Made by a program: the position numbers and the translations under genes. A DNA stretch of 64,000 nt from Neoechinorhynchus agilis. Lineage: Eukaryota > Acanthocephala. The stretch covers positions 7,192,001 through 7,256,000 of the forward strand of contig CM121342.1 in NCBI GenBank assembly GCA_051530055.1. The letters are read 5' to 3'. Of the stretch, positions 9,890-20,600 are shown piece after piece. Under the pieces are notes generated by a model. The model worked only from the letters and a program-made list of their open reading frames with translations. It was not told the DNA's origin and did not search any database. Positions within the stretch are counted from its first letter, which is position 1. Each line of letters begins with the position of its first letter.

Positions 9890-11040
9890 GCCTTCGTCAG
9901 TAAAGGCGTCGGGGGAAGATCTTTGCAATTTTTAGGTTTAAAATTGACCGAATAAATGTGAAATCATTGGAACGAAATTATTTTTGAATTCGAGAAAAAG
10001 AATAACGTAGGAAAATTGAATCTACATTTTTAAGATTGTCAAGAAAAATAAATTCTTGTGAATAAAATGACTATTGAGTTCATGTTTATTGATCAGCGGA
10101 TTTTAGTAGTTTTCTAATCGTTGAAGGCGACCGTCCATTGGAACAGTAAATAAAAAATTTAATGGCTTTCATTTTGTCCATTCCAAATGTTTAGAACTCA
10201 CTGCTGCAATATTTATGAGTTATTAACAAATAAGATTTTTTTGCTTAAACAAATCAACAAATTTCGTTCTATCTTCGATCTTGAAAAAATGCACTAATCA
10301 AGAACCATCCGAAAATGGTAATTTCGCTCCGGTCTTAACCAAGGTTTTTTGAATATTTCGTATGTCATCGACATTTGTCGAAAATTTTACAATTTTCGTG
10401 TGAACATAAAGTAAAGTAATAAAAGGAGACGATCTTATGAAATAAAAAATGATGAGAAGTAATACAATTTTGTGATAATCTTGATATTGTTACTTTTTTG
10501 AGCGAAATAAACAATCAAATTGAAGTTGAGACAGAAAATAATTATCGAAAACATATTTATGTTTAAGGGATTGATCATTAAAAACGTTAGATGGAAAAAT
10601 GTAATTGTTTATTCGATTTTTTACGCTAGACTTTGGTCCAATAATTCGTGAATCAGACTAAAAGAATATTCCACAAAATCCAATGAAGATCTTAGCGGAA
10701 TAAAGGTTTGAAAGGAAGCAGAGAAAATTCAGTCCTAAAAAGAAATTCTTACCTACGGAAAATTTTTTTTGAACCTCCGATTTTATTGTTATCGTTATTT
10801 TCTTTTAGCATTATAAAAAATTAAGTAACATCTCAAAAGCCTTTTGATTAATTCCGAATGCTCGAATATCGCTGGTTCAAAATAATTTTTTATCGAAATG
10901 TGCAGGTTCAACGAAAAAAAATAAATAAAAATTAAAACTTAAAAATAGTACAAAAGTTATTTTAAACAACTCCAGGCTTCGAATTTTTGAATATTACAAG
11001 AAATCCGCCTTATTTCTATTTTTATAAACAATTTCCGAGT
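9890..11040. other. AT-rich intergenic DNA, nothing recognised
   Basis: No reading frame, repeat or RNA gene stands out between the TFIIS-like gene and the first LINE-A copy. Confidence 0.5.
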
Positions 11041-12830
11041 AAAATTGAACAAGTCCCATCGCCGTATCTTCGACGATACGCCGACTCGCAGGAAAAATTC
11101 TCTGCAAACGTATTACAGAGAAAACCGGACAGCAACTTCGTCCAGTCCAACTGGGCTGCTGCACATCCTGCGGGGCGGAAGCTATTGTCCACTCGCTCCG
11201 AAACTTTGCTACGAGAAGCTCAGAGCCGTGCGTGATTCTTAAGTGTGATTTTCGGAACGCCTTTAACTCTCTCAATAGAGAAACCATGTTCCGCGCAATT
11301 ATTGATCATGTCCCAGAAGCCTTCCAGTATTTTCTCAATGCCTACGGGACGGCGACTCCTTTGCTTTTCGACTCGGTCCAATCGCATTCTCACTAACAGT
11401 AAATCCAATTGGCATTGAGCTCAATGCTGGAAAAATGTGAGCTCCTTGTATTGAATATTGGAGACGCCGCCAAAGTCAAAGAACTAATGGCTGGGTTCGA
11501 GGCCGTAGCTCCAGGTCTGAAACTCGTAACTCGGGAGCAACTCAGCCTCCTGGGCAGTTGCGTCTTCGATTCAAATGTGGAAGATGAGATCGGCCATATC
11601 ATACCGAAACTTTCGTTGCTGTGCGATAGGGTGAGCGCTCTCTCGGCTAACGAAGCGTTTTTCTGATAAAGAACGCGCTCTTCATCCCCAAATTATTGTA
11701 CAAGGTTCGCACAGCAACATTTTTCAAACATAAGGAAGGATTGGCTAAGCTCGACGGCAAGGTGAGGGCTTGCCTCGAACGTATTTTAAATGTCCAGCTC
11801 TCAGATGAGGCGTGGCGACAAGCTTCTTTGCCTGTGTCATCTGGGGGATTGGGCGGCCTTTCTTGGATCGTTTGAGGGGAGCCTACCAGTCTCGAAGAAC
11901 ATTTTGAAGGAAAAGTTCTGTCTTGACCGGGATTTCGTGGTGGCAGTTGAAGAATGGTGCCAGCAGACAGGCGCTAACCATGTTCCCGTGAATGGCCTCA
12001 GACAGTCGATCTGGGACGGACCTCTTGTCGCGAGAGCTCACAGCTCTCTACTTTCAGGTTCTCGCGATGGGGTCGTCCGAGCTATATTGTTGGCAGTTTC
12101 GACACGAGAATCTGGGGCGTGGTTGGATGCTGTTCCTCTGGCATCAGTGGGAACTCTTCTTACTGATGAGGTAACGATGATCGCAGTGTCCTAAAGACTT
12201 GGTCTCCCGATATGCACGCCCCATCGCTGTCGATGTGGGTCTTTGGTTGATGCCTTCGGGCGACACGGTCTCGTCTGCAGAAGGTCAGTAGGAAGGTTCT
12301 CACGCCATTCTCAATAACGCAATTTCTCGGGCGTTGAGAACGACGAACTTCCCGAACATCTTGGAACCCGCCCACCTTTGTCGACTAGACCACCGTAGGC
12401 CCGATGGAATTCCGGTCTTCCCGTGGCGGGAGGGCAAATGCCTTCTCTGGGACGCCACGTGTGTGGATACCCCCGCAGCCAGCAACATCCGCTACTCCCT
12501 CGAAATCGCCGGTGGTGCCGCCAGTGCAGCGGAAGGGAGGAAAATACGGAAATATCTTCACTTATCGAGGGCTCACTATTTTGTCCCCTTTGGGGTAGAG
12601 ACGTATGGAGCGCTCGGCAGCTCGGCACTCTGCTCCAGGATCTCTCTCGAAGAAATTGAGAGAAACGACCGCAGACTCAAGAGCAGGTGTATTCCTTCGA
12701 CAAAATATCTCGCTCGCAGTACAACGAGGCAATGCTGCCAGCGTGATGGCGACGGTCGAGGAAGGACAAAAGCTGGAATTCGGCGGGAGGTGGTCAGTGT
12801 GCTTCAAACAGATTGTTTGAATTGTTAAAA
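11041..12830 (+). mobile_element. LINE-A copy 1: RT thumb to C-terminus, frameshifted
   Basis: Secure from about 11405: IGIELNAGK then CELLVLNIGDAAKVKEL (RT end), SLLCDRVSALSANEAFF, KLLYKVRTATFFKHK, ACLERILNVQLSDEAWRQ and ASLPVSSGGLGG. The later domain has [36 protein letters not shown], a C-x-C pair, RALRTTNFPNILEPAHLCRL, RRPDGIPVFPWREGKCLLWD, ATCVDTPAASN and finally GVFLRQNISLAVQRGNAASV. This is the thumb-to-C-terminal region of a non-LTR reverse transcriptase family common in invertebrates. Frames change several times (for example near 11436, 11665, 12195 and 12660), so it is dead. 11041-11405 is probably earlier RT sequence but is too degraded to be sure. No poly(A) tail is clear. Confidence 0.8.
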
Positions 12831-13325
12831 ATATATTATTTGACAAAAAAATTGGACAACAAAAATTCACTTGTTCGACAAACTAAATTAATTTTTAAGG
12901 TTAAAAATGTTTTATTGCTGCCAAATTCATATAGAAATGTGAAACGTGCCACTGCAATGTTGAAATAATTATTTCATTGCTGTCTTAAAATCACGAACTT
13001 CTTCTATTCCATCAAAGAAACGTGTTGTAAAAATTACAGATCACAAAATTTGTCATTTTAATTTTAGATGCTGACTGAGAACGATTTCCATAGAACATCG
13101 CCAAGAATCCCGAATCGATTTGAGAAGCAAGTGGATAATAACGATAGGGCGAAAATAGACGAGCGATTTAAGGCACTGGAAGGGAAAGTGAAGGAATTCT
13201 AGAAGGGGAACAAAATAACGAAAGAGATTTATTTCGAAGTAGAGAAATTAATGTCATCTTTTGAAGACAAATCCTATAAAAACAACTTATCGAAAAATTT
13301 CATAAGTCCCGTTTTAAATCTTATA
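12831..13325. other. Spacer with one short open frame
   Basis: A 44-codon frame at 13068-13202 starts MLTENDFHRTSPRIPNRFEK right after a pyrimidine/AT-rich tract ending ttttag, which looks like a splice acceptor. After one stop the frame stays open for about 40 more codons. It is charged and could be a dead exon of a host gene. I do not recognise it. Confidence 0.25.
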
Positions 13326-13560
13326 ACAACAACATTTCTTTGAACTTTTCTCCCACTTGAGAGGTCGTTCTTTTCAGCATTGTCGGTTTTCGTCTTTGTT
13401 CTCCTTTCCCAGCGTCTTGAAATCTCTGCTCACACCGTCGTTCCACCTCTTTTTGGGCCTCCCTCTTCTTTCCCCTCGAGCTCGATTCTCCATGCGAGGC
13501 GTCTTCATCTGCTTGTGTGACCTGAGGGCACCATCGCAATCCTGGTCATTTATTTTTTTC
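13326..13560 (-). mobile_element. RTE-type LINE C-terminal fragment
   Basis: Minus-strand frames give RRMRWCPQVTQADEDA-like and QRRKPTMLKRTTSQVGEKFK stretches, near identical to the better preserved copy at 32681-33052. RTE proteins end with a similar LRWYGHV.R..ED block. Several frames are used, so it is decayed. Confidence 0.7.
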
Positions 13561-14290
13561 ACGAAACTGGGTCATGTTTGCTAGTTCATAGCCGTAAATA
13601 TGATTCCTTCTTCTTAAATTCTAGTCATCACCTAATGGAAACCTCTTGGGTTTCTCAAGAGGGTTACAATCCATTCTAAACAAAAATCTTAAAGTCAAAT
13701 TACTCTTTCATACAAAAAGTCCAAACTTTGCGTTACATTGAAATCTTCAATGTCCATTTTCATCCCGAATTGTGGAATTGAAACAAACAAAAATCTTCAT
13801 CGATGGATACAAAACATTTTCTTTTATTTTTTCGGTGCCCTCTGAAGCGTCCGAGCGGACACTGTACTCGTCATTGGGCTTTGGCCTGAGGCCGGAACTT
13901 ACTGTAAATTGTTTCGAGATAGAAGTGAAAGTTAGAAAGCTGTTTTTCGCAGTGAGAGTTCGTTAGCGAAAATCGATGCTCTTTTTATGTTCTTTGAAAA
14001 GTGAGCCTTACCTTAACTCACGGAGAAAAACTTCTTGCGCTCTTCGCTATCTTTGATCTCGTCAATAAACACCTTACCTTGAAAGTTGCGGCGAATCCAA
14101 CAGGGCTTCAAAAACTAAAATTATACTTAATTTTTACTTTCGAATACAAGGCTCTTTGAATCTTTGCTAAAAACGAAAGTGAATGAAATGTAAAAATCGT
14201 TAGAATAAATCGTGCATTCATAGATTAACTTCTTTGAGGCTAAGTCAAGAGTTTCCATCGCAAACTCTACTTATTGAACAACAAGATTTT
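13449..14290. repeat. Segmental duplication, partner at 31862-32700
   Basis: About 840 bases are nearly identical to 31862-32700 in the same orientation, including the joint between RTE C-terminal sequence and the downstream 750-base non-coding stretch. A small open frame containing TKIFIDGYK, FIFSVPSEASERTLYSSL and FGLRPELTVNCFEIE is kept in both copies (13772-13966 and 32141-32380). I cannot assign it. On the minus strand this stretch may simply be the 3' tail of an RTE copy. Confidence 0.9.
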
Positions 14291-14490
14291 TTTGAACTTT
14301 TCTCTCACTTGAGAGGTCGTTCTTTTCAGCATTGTCGGTTTTCGTCTTTGTTCTCCTTTCCCAGCGTCTTGAAATCTCCGTTCACACTGTCCTTCCACCT
14401 CTTTTGGGCCTCCCTCTTCTCGTTTTCCCCTCGAGCTCGATTCTCCATGTGCTCTTCACCGAGGCGTCTTCATCTGATTGTGTCACCTGC
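14276..14490 (-). mobile_element. Second RTE-type LINE C-terminal fragment
   Basis: Starts with the same block as 13326 and 32690 (ttgaacttttctctcacttg) and runs through the same C-terminal coding sequence. Together with the copy at 13326-13560 it gives two RTE tails in the same orientation, separated by about 750 bases. Confidence 0.7.
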
Positions 14491-14999
14491 AGGTTGTGAA
14501 CTTCACTCCTTTGGAGAGGTTCTACGTAAAGCTCGCATTTTTAGGGGAGATTTTTCGAAGTCATCGAATCCGAGCCGAGTTTCAACCCGTTCAATGACCC
14601 AGAGAGTGCCTTCTAAATTCGCCAATGGTGAGGCGCAGTTCGCATTCTATCGTCCACCAACGAATTCGCAAGAGATGATACGAAAACTCACGAACTTCTC
14701 AGAGATAAACATCCTCGATCCGCTGGTCATCTAGAATATTCGGAGATGATCCCCTCGTGCACTCCGTTGGAGTTCTCGGTTGATGTTGTTAAAAAAAAGC
14801 CGTTTCTTCGTTCGCAAAAGGGCCAGCCGATGGGCTAGGCAGGCTTCGGCCTCAGTACCTGAAGGGAATGATGTCTTTCTCCGTAGGTGATCCGTCCCAT
14901 GTTCTCCTGAACGCCTTTATCGGACTCGAGTCTAAAGATGAAGGAAGTGTGTATTTTTTTTGGAAATATCCAGTTGTGGGATATGGACGAATCGTGATA
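14491..14999. other. Unassigned stretch before the Penelope-like piece
   Basis: A plus-strand frame runs through 14734 without recognisable motifs. It may be part of the Penelope-like element just downstream, but I see no clear reverse transcriptase motif. Confidence 0.3.
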
Positions 15000-15400
15000 C
15001 GACAAAACAAAAAACTCTCAGTGCCCTCATAGGTTCTGCAAGAGGTGACCCACCGCATGGTGTTGTCTACGATATACCTCGTGGCGATTGTAGTAAGTCC
15101 TAAATTGGACAAACTAACAATCTTCCAAGCAGAATCCATGAGCATAAATATGCACTGAAGCGATGTGATGGAAATTCAGCGATTGTCAATCACGTCAATA
15201 CGACAAGACATTCCATCAATTTTGATACTGTCAAAATCTTGATGCGTAGTGGCGATCGATATTCGCGTGCGAATTCCAATGTCCTTGGAGAAGCGAGAGC
15301 AGTTGCTCTCTGATCGCCTGGTAAACAATTCCCAGTTGACATCGACAAAGCAACAATTTCCAAAATACTCTACCGACAAAAGGACGGCCTTTCATAGCCA
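15000..15400 (+). mobile_element. Penelope-like element fragment, GIY-YIG endonuclease
   Basis: The plus strand reads GVVYDIPRGDCSKS, IGQTN, RIHEHKYALKRCDGNSAIV and NHVNTTRHSINFDTVKIL. This is the order of the GIY-YIG nuclease domain that ends Penelope-like retroelements: GVVYKIPC..C...YIGQT...L..R..EH......D..SAI..H....H..DF...KIL. The copy is broken and lacks an evident reverse transcriptase. Alternative: a GIY-YIG domain from another mobile element, which seems less likely. Confidence 0.6.
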
Positions 15401-15481
15401 TTTTTAAATCCAAACCTATCCTTCCCAAACAAATCATGTACGACCAAGCAGTAAGTCCGTGGACTCGGACCTTCAAGAACG

Positions 15482-16621
15482 ATGGTATTAAAAGGATCGA
15501 TCACATATTACGCCGGCAATCTACGAATCTACCTGACTTCACACAATTGGTTGGATCACTTTGTCAAGTTTTCGAAATCTAACCTCCCTAAAGAAGTCTA
15601 CGATATTACGTCCAGTTCTCAAAAAGTTCAATTTCTAGTTAAAGGTGTTGAACCTTCTCTCAGCAAACAAGAACGGAACGAGTTCGAACAAACTTTTGGA
15701 TGCAATATAAAGTTCTATACTCAAGAAGGACGGGCCAACCTATTCCTATTGCCATGGTAGAAGGACAATGGAATGTGCGTGATGACTTATGTTCTCAACA
15801 ATTTTGCTCCTTCAACTGCTTCGAAATTAACTTCGTGATGAAATAAAACTATGAGCAAGATGATTTCATCTTTCCGCAATGCAATATCTGTCAGCATTGG
15901 GGCCATTGGTGCCAACGCTGCCCCAATCCTTCTCACAAAAAATGTTGTCACTGTGGGGATTCCTCTCACGGTTCGGATCAAGGTACCAATTCAAATAAAC
16001 ATTGCTCAAATTGTCAAGGACAGCATTCGCCTTTTTACAAAGGATGCCCACAATTCAAAAATTACTGGGCCTGGGCTCAGAATTCTCGTATTAACGCCGT
16101 GGAAAAAGCTCATTACTACAACTAAGCAAGTAGCGCCTAAACTCAATTCATTGCTTCCAACACCCTCCTTTCGACAAGACGCCAACTCTAACTTCTCAGG
16201 ATTTTCCGGTAACGTGCCCTCTACTCAAGTGGTAACCATGGAGGTGTTAGAGAGCAAATTAAATGAAGCTTGTAACAAGATTCTAATGATTATGCAAGCT
16301 CGTTTTACGGAGGCAATGCAGGCTTTTGAAAGAAAGATGAGCGTCTTAATTGATAAGTTAATGAACATTCCGACTATTTTTTCCTCGTGTTTACCAGAAC
16401 AAAGCTCTGCAAAACTCAAAAGAGCGAATGTGTCCGGCGAGGTTGCACGAGCAGCTAAAAAGCCGAATAATGGCTCTCGCTCACAGCACAAGGATGATGT
16501 TGTGATGGATGAAGATCAATCAACTTCTGAATTCGTTGCAAGAATAATTGAAGCCCAATCCAAACTGATCGACAACGGAACAGCCAATTTGATTTCAAAT
16601 GCCAATGCGAAGAAACTTTGA
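15482..16621 (+). pseudogene. LINE-C ORF1, gag-like with three zinc knuckles
   Basis: An N-terminal part (15482-15760) reads DHFVKFSKSNLPKEVYDI. Then, in a different frame at 15880-16060, come CNICQHWGHWCQRCP, CCHCGDSSHGSD and CSNCQGQHSPFYKGC, a clear run of CCHC-type knuckles as in jockey-clade ORF1. The C-terminal part (about 16140-16621) has a helical stretch MEVLESKLNEACNKILMIMQ and ends NLISNANAKKL. The knuckles and the C-terminal frame differ, and the N-terminal frame differs from the knuckles, so at least two frame changes break it. ORF2 starts 23 bases before this stop. Confidence 0.75.
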
Positions 16622-17201
16622 CTCGATGGCTCAGGAGAAGCTAGGCAATGTTAAGGTGTTGCAGTGGAACTGTGGGGGTGCGACCAACCTTTTTAAGCTC
16701 ACTCGATATTTACCAGGAATATCCATAGCTCTCATTCAAGAGTCAAAAAGCGTTTTTATTTTAGAGCAACTATATGTTCATCTACCCCTTTTAAAGTCTT
16801 CGGTTTTTACATCTTTCGTTCATCCTCCCTATGGACTTGCCACACAAGGGATAATTTCCATTTTTCAATCTTCCCTTGTTTCCTCACTGATCATGTCCTA
16901 TTCCTCTGTGGAATTGTCTTACAGTATTTTTAAAATACTTTTCAAAAAGAACTATCTCTCTCTTGCGGTAAAAGACAAAATCAAATGGCTCCTAGGGGCT
17001 AACATCCATCTTATTGTGGGAGATTTTAATGATCCATCCTTGAAATGGTCTCGGGCCATTGTTAACGCTGTCAATCTTTCCCATTCTCTTATCATGCCTA
17101 ACAATCCTTCCTTTCACAATATTTCCACCAACAAACACTCCTTTTTGGATCTAGTAATATTGAACAAAATTTTAAACCTTTCAATCGAATATGATCGCTA
17201 A
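16599..17201 (+). pseudogene. LINE-C ORF2 endonuclease domain
   Basis: Starts MPMRRNFDSMAQEK, then KVLQWNCGGATNLFKL and SIALIQES, the entry motifs of the AP-like endonuclease (WN..G...... E). It also has LIVGDFNDPSLKWS, the catalytic GDFN motif, and ends with the SFLDLVILN (S..D.I..) motif. So first and last motifs are present in one 200-codon frame, but a central part is short and the frame stops before the RT. It overlaps ORF1 by 23 bases. Confidence 0.75.
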
Positions 17202-17234
17202 GTCTCCAATTTTGTCCTCTTAGGACACGACATC

Positions 17235-17838
17235 TTGATTTGGTCCATTGGTCCTTTTGACAGGCTGCGCAAAGTGTATCACTTATCCCCTTTAAATTTA
17301 GCGTTTTTTCGGCTAGTTTGCGAGAAAATTTTCTTACACTTGGGGTCTGATTGCAAGTTGTCAGATATTTTACCTTTCGCAAACTCCCTAGTTAATAAAG
17401 CCGCTAATCCTTTCTTATGCCACACCGCTAAAACCTTCTCTCGCCCTTATGTGAGCCGATCACTTCGTTTTCTTGGACGCCAACTCTATGCAGCCCAACG
17501 CTCTGGGGATACCCTTCTATGCAAAACCCTATCAAGCCTTCTATGGGCTGCCCGTTGCCGACAACGAAGGGAGATCAAAAATTACGGCTTGGTTAAAATC
17601 CTCGACTTTGGAGGATATTCTTACTCAAACTTTTGACTTCTATTCCGCAGGCTCCTCGAACAACGTGCCGTCAATTTGTTTTCGTAAACTAATTCGTAAT
17701 CGTACTGATATCTCATTAAATGACATTCTCGAAGTTTGGTCCACAAATCCGAAATTGGGTTCGGCTAACGACTACCCCGGGACGAAAATTTTCACCTTGC
17801 TTCCTAGGGACTGCATAATTATGGCTACGATATGTTAA
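17235..17838 (+). pseudogene. LINE-C ORF2 linker, two frames
   Basis: Frame 1 (17235-17636) has FDRLRKVYHLSPLNLAFFRL, SLVNKAANPFLCHTAKTFSR and LLWAARCRQRREIKNY. Frame 2 (about 17580-17838) continues with WLKSSTLEDILTQTFDFYS and LNDILEVWSTNPKLGS. These resemble the basic linker between endonuclease and RT. One frame change near 17580 joins them. The copy ends here. Confidence 0.55.
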
Positions 17839-17842
17839 TGAC

Positions 17843-18621
17843 ACATTTCTCCTCGTGGAAAGCTCTATTGGCGAAGAGTCAATCTGTGACATTGAAGCCA
17901 ATATGCTGATTGATTGATGAGGAGCAAAGGAGAAGAATATGAGAATCATAATTATCGATAAGAAACAATTTAGAAAAGCCGGTTTCTTGAAAACATAACA
18001 TATCAAATATACAAGGAGTAAGAAAAACGGGAAGATGCGAAGCCTTAGAGGCATAATATGTAATGAAGGAGAAAGGAAAGTCCTTAGAATTGGCACAAAT
18101 CATTAAGAAAATTTAGGACGTTTGGAATCAATAGATTCCAAGTTACGTGAAGATGGGGAAATATTCCTTTTAGAATGTCCACAATCAATCCAGTTATTAA
18201 GAGAGTTTAGGTTAGGTAATAAAGATGATGTGCTATAGGAAGAGTCCGATACAGAACAATTATCAAGTTTGTAAAGAATCCAAGTAAGGATGTCCTTAAG
18301 CAAGGAGATTTCTTTACCGGTACCAAGTGGAGAAGTAGAGAGGGAAGATACTAAACTTTCAAAAGAAGATTTTTCCGGAGGTTTGGGGGGAAGCTTAGAG
18401 TTGTAACCATTAGAGGGAGGTTGAGTCTTCAACTCCTTAGCGGAAAAGCCGTCCGGAGAGAAAGTTTGATGAGGATAGATTTCTCTATTATTTTTATTAT
18501 AGTAGACCGGCTGCTTCGATGATAAGGAATCGTCAATGTATTTTTGCGCGAGCTTGCAAGAACGCGCAAAGGCCGGATGATTCTTGCCACAGAAGATTTT
18601 TAGCAAATTTCGCGCTTTCAA
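17843..18621 (-). mobile_element. LINE ORF1 fragment, opposite orientation
   Basis: The minus-strand frame 18103-18621 opens with a knuckle-like CGKNHPAFARSCKLAQKYI and continues into a low-complexity serine/proline stretch (LPPKPPEKSSFESLVSSLST), as in LINE-C/B ORF1 after the last zinc knuckle. It abuts the truncated LINE-C tail head to head. Confidence 0.6.
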
Positions 18622-18632
18622 TTACTGAAATA

Positions 18633-18761
18633 ATGAACGTATTATTAAACTCTATTGAAATTATGGATCGGAGGGCAATATCGTCGGCGTCAATAATGAT
18701 GCTCGCGATTGGCTTCATTATTGGGTTAGCGGTGAGTAGAAGATTGCAGCATACAAAGTAA
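18633..18761 (+). CDS. Possible 42-residue single-pass membrane peptide
   Basis: MNVLLNSIEIMDRR is followed by a 17-residue hydrophobic stretch (SASIMMLAIGFIIGLAV), then basic RRLQHTK. A GTGAGT donor-like site lies at 18732 but no acceptor keeps it in frame with the gene at 18777. It could be a first exon, a real small protein or chance. Confidence 0.25.
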   Translation: MNVLLNSIEIMDRRAISSASIMMLAIGFIIGLAVSRRLQHTK

Positions 18762-18776
18762 CGAACAAAAAGTCCA

Positions 18777-19469
18777 ATGGAAAAGGCGATTAAGACACAA
18801 TTTGTTGAGGTGATCGAAGTAGCAGAACAGGAAACGGAAATGGCAGGAACGGACGGCTTTAATGAGATTATTAAGGAAATTGCGAAAAGTTTTCGCAGCT
18901 ACATGAAGAATTATGGGAAAGTAGATTTAAAAAAGACGATGGAAAATGGAATTGAACGATATGGAATGAAGAGAAAGGTGAAAGAGGAACTTTCAAATGA
19001 GATGATGAAATTCGTAGAACGGTTCCTGGCGATACAATCAATGATGTGTTTCGAAGTTTATGAAAATGACAAGGATAATGGAGAATCAATGAATGAAGAA
19101 ATGGAAATCGGCGAGGAATTTGAAGAACCTGGAGACGTGGCCAGAGAGCCAAGAAAAAGGAAGTCGGATGATGGATCGGAAATCGATTCGGAGAAAAAAC
19201 GCAAAAGGTGTTTTAAAAGCGATCAATGCGAATGGTTAATATTAGTAGCCGACCTTTGCTATCAAAGCGATAAAAAAATGGAAGCTGTCGAACAAAATCA
19301 AGATTCCGAAATGCTTTGGAATGAGAGAAAGGTTGAAGCCAAAGAAGTCGCAAATGAAATGAAACAATTAATTGTTACAAACGAAGACCAAATCTTAAAT
19401 AATGCGCAGAGAATAATTGAATTTAGAAAAAAACCAATGGAAAAACGGAAACATCCAAAAAGATGTTAA
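18777..19469 (+). CDS. Unrecognised charged protein, first part
   Basis: 230 codons from ATG (a TAA 18 bases upstream fixes the frame's limit) to TAA. Acidic and lysine-rich, mostly helical in look, with a bipartite-like basic cluster (EPRKRKSDDGSEIDSEKKRK) around residues 122-142. Codon-like composition and lack of stops over 690 bases support real coding. The second frame (19417-20199) overlaps its end by about 50 bases. A short intron of the 36-50 base class used in this genome, or a one-base error, could join them, but I found no GT-AG pair that fits the phases. No family recognised. Confidence 0.45.
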   Translation: MEKAIKTQFVEVIEVAEQETEMAGTDGFNEIIKEIAKSFRSYMKNYGKVDLKKTMENGIERYGMKRKVKEELSNEMMKFVERFLAIQSMMCFEVYENDKDNGESMNEEMEIGEEFEEPGDVAREPRKRKSDDGSEIDSEKKRKRCFKSDQCEWLILVADLCYQSDKKMEAVEQNQDSEMLWNERKVEAKEVANEMKQLIVTNEDQILNNAQRIIEFRKKPMEKRKHPKRC

Positions 19470-20199
19470 TATTGTCGATGAGAAGAAATATGAACCCCAG
19501 AGGATAAAAAGAATCACAAAACAAAACACAGCAACAGTTGAAGAAGATAAATCGCTGAGAGTAAAGGAAATCCGTAAACGAACGGCAGGAAATATTAATG
19601 AGGAGGGTGAAGGGGATTGGTTAAGTTCACTCGAAGAACTTGGAGCGCTAAGAGTTGATACCATTAAGTCGACAAGTGTTCAAATTGTGGCACGAAGAAA
19701 AAGAGGAAAAAAGCCAAGAAATAAGAGCCAACAATGTACATTGACCAGTAAACGTGATATTGAACCGTCCGCGGACATACACAAACAAGGCGAATCACTT
19801 CTGAATGCCGGCAGGAGTCACGGAGAAACGGGTATAAGAGGCGCTGCTGATTCAAGAAGTCGTCAAACTACACGAGCGCCCAATAAATCTTCTCTTAAAC
19901 AAGCGGCCAAATCTGGGATGGATTCTAAGGAAAGTAAAGCAAAAGATATCAAGATTGAACGCTTAGTTCCGTCTCAAATACGTTCGGCTGCAGGCCGCAG
20001 AATTACTCCTCAAATTCCTCTGAGGTCTGGAATGAAGGATTCGGCCGAAGTGAAGAAGGTTTATGCTGGTGAGGGTGTTAAGATTCACAAAGTAGAACCA
20101 TCGAGTTTGACGTACCATCAACAAGTCATTGCGCAAGAATCCTATGCCCGTCAAAAGTCGATGCTATATTCTAAGATTCCCTATGGTTCAGAGTATTGA
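19417..20199 (+). CDS. Unrecognised charged protein, second part
   Basis: Open frame of 260 codons to TGA at 20197-20199, preceded by a TAA just upstream, so it is either a 3' exon or frameshifted continuation of the 18777 gene. It is basic (IVARRKRGKKPRNKSQQ) and contains a motif SSLEELGALRVD at about 19620-19660 that recurs twice downstream. The last 80 residues (VKIHKVEPSSLTYHQQVI and around) are less charged and may be a small folded unit. No transposon motif seen, so I favour a host gene. Confidence 0.45.
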   Translation: MNLEKNQWKNGNIQKDVNIVDEKKYEPQRIKRITKQNTATVEEDKSLRVKEIRKRTAGNINEEGEGDWLSSLEELGALRVDTIKSTSVQIVARRKRGKKPRNKSQQCTLTSKRDIEPSADIHKQGESLLNAGRSHGETGIRGAADSRSRQTTRAPNKSSLKQAAKSGMDSKESKAKDIKIERLVPSQIRSAAGRRITPQIPLRSGMKDSAEVKKVYAGEGVKIHKVEPSSLTYHQQVIAQESYARQKSMLYSKIPYGSEY

Positions 20200-20225
20200 G
20201 TTATTCAATCAATTCCCCAAGTAAA

Positions 20226-20490
20226 ATGAGAAAACGAAGCTCGCCAATGGATGATGAAGACGATAGAGATGGGTGGGGCCGTTCCATCGATCAGTTTGGA
20301 GAGCTGATTGACACCGAGAAAGACGGCGAACAACCACAAGGATCGATGGATGGTCGGCAGCAATGCGCTTCAACTGCCAGTTGAAACTATCGATGAAGAC
20401 GATTGTGGAAGACCAATCGATGAACTTGGAGCGCTAAAAATTAACAAAGAAGATGACCGTAACTCAAATAAGTTAAGAAAAATTCGTTAA
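20226..20490 (+). pseudogene. Degenerate repeats of the EELGAL-motif segment
   Basis: Two frames carry related blocks: DDEDDRDGWGRSIDQFGEL (about 20250-20310) and DEDDCGRPIDELGALKINKE (about 20395-20455), the latter running to LRKIR-stop. They echo SSLEELGALRVD of the upstream gene and weakly the first helices of the LEDGF IBD/TFIIS-type bundle (ALEELGTLQVT...LKKIR). Probably duplicated, decaying pieces of the neighbouring gene. Confidence 0.4.
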
Positions 20491-20600
20491 AATTTAACAA
20501 AGAAGATGACCGTAACTCAAATAGGTTAAGAAAAATTCGCTAAAATTTAACAAAGAAGATGACCGTAACTCAAATAGGTTAAGAAAAATTCTAAAGCGAA
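20443..20600 (+). repeat. 53-bp tandem repeat, three copies
   Basis: aacaaagaagatgaccgtaa starts at 20443, 20496 and 20549, followed each time by ctcaaatarg and ttaagaaaaattc. The first copy is the C-terminal KINKEDDRNSNKLRKIR coding block, so a coding end was duplicated after its stop. Confidence 0.95.

Larger units (their letters stand above)
15440..17840 (+). mobile_element. LINE-C copy: ORF1, endonuclease and linker, 3' truncated
   Basis: A two-ORF non-LTR retrotransposon in order: gag-like ORF1 (15482-16621), ORF2 endonuclease (16599-17201) and the endonuclease-RT linker (17235-17838). No RT palm follows. At about 17843 the sequence turns into another LINE on the opposite strand, so the 3' part is lost or displaced. 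The layout is that of jockey/CR1-type LINEs. The 15.44 kb start is only approximate. Confidence 0.75.

Noticed and set aside
18732-18772. A 41-base intron joining the small membrane peptide at 18633 to the gene at 18777
   Set aside because: Donor gtgagt and length look right, but the resulting frame does not continue into the 18777 frame and other acceptors lead to an immediate stop.
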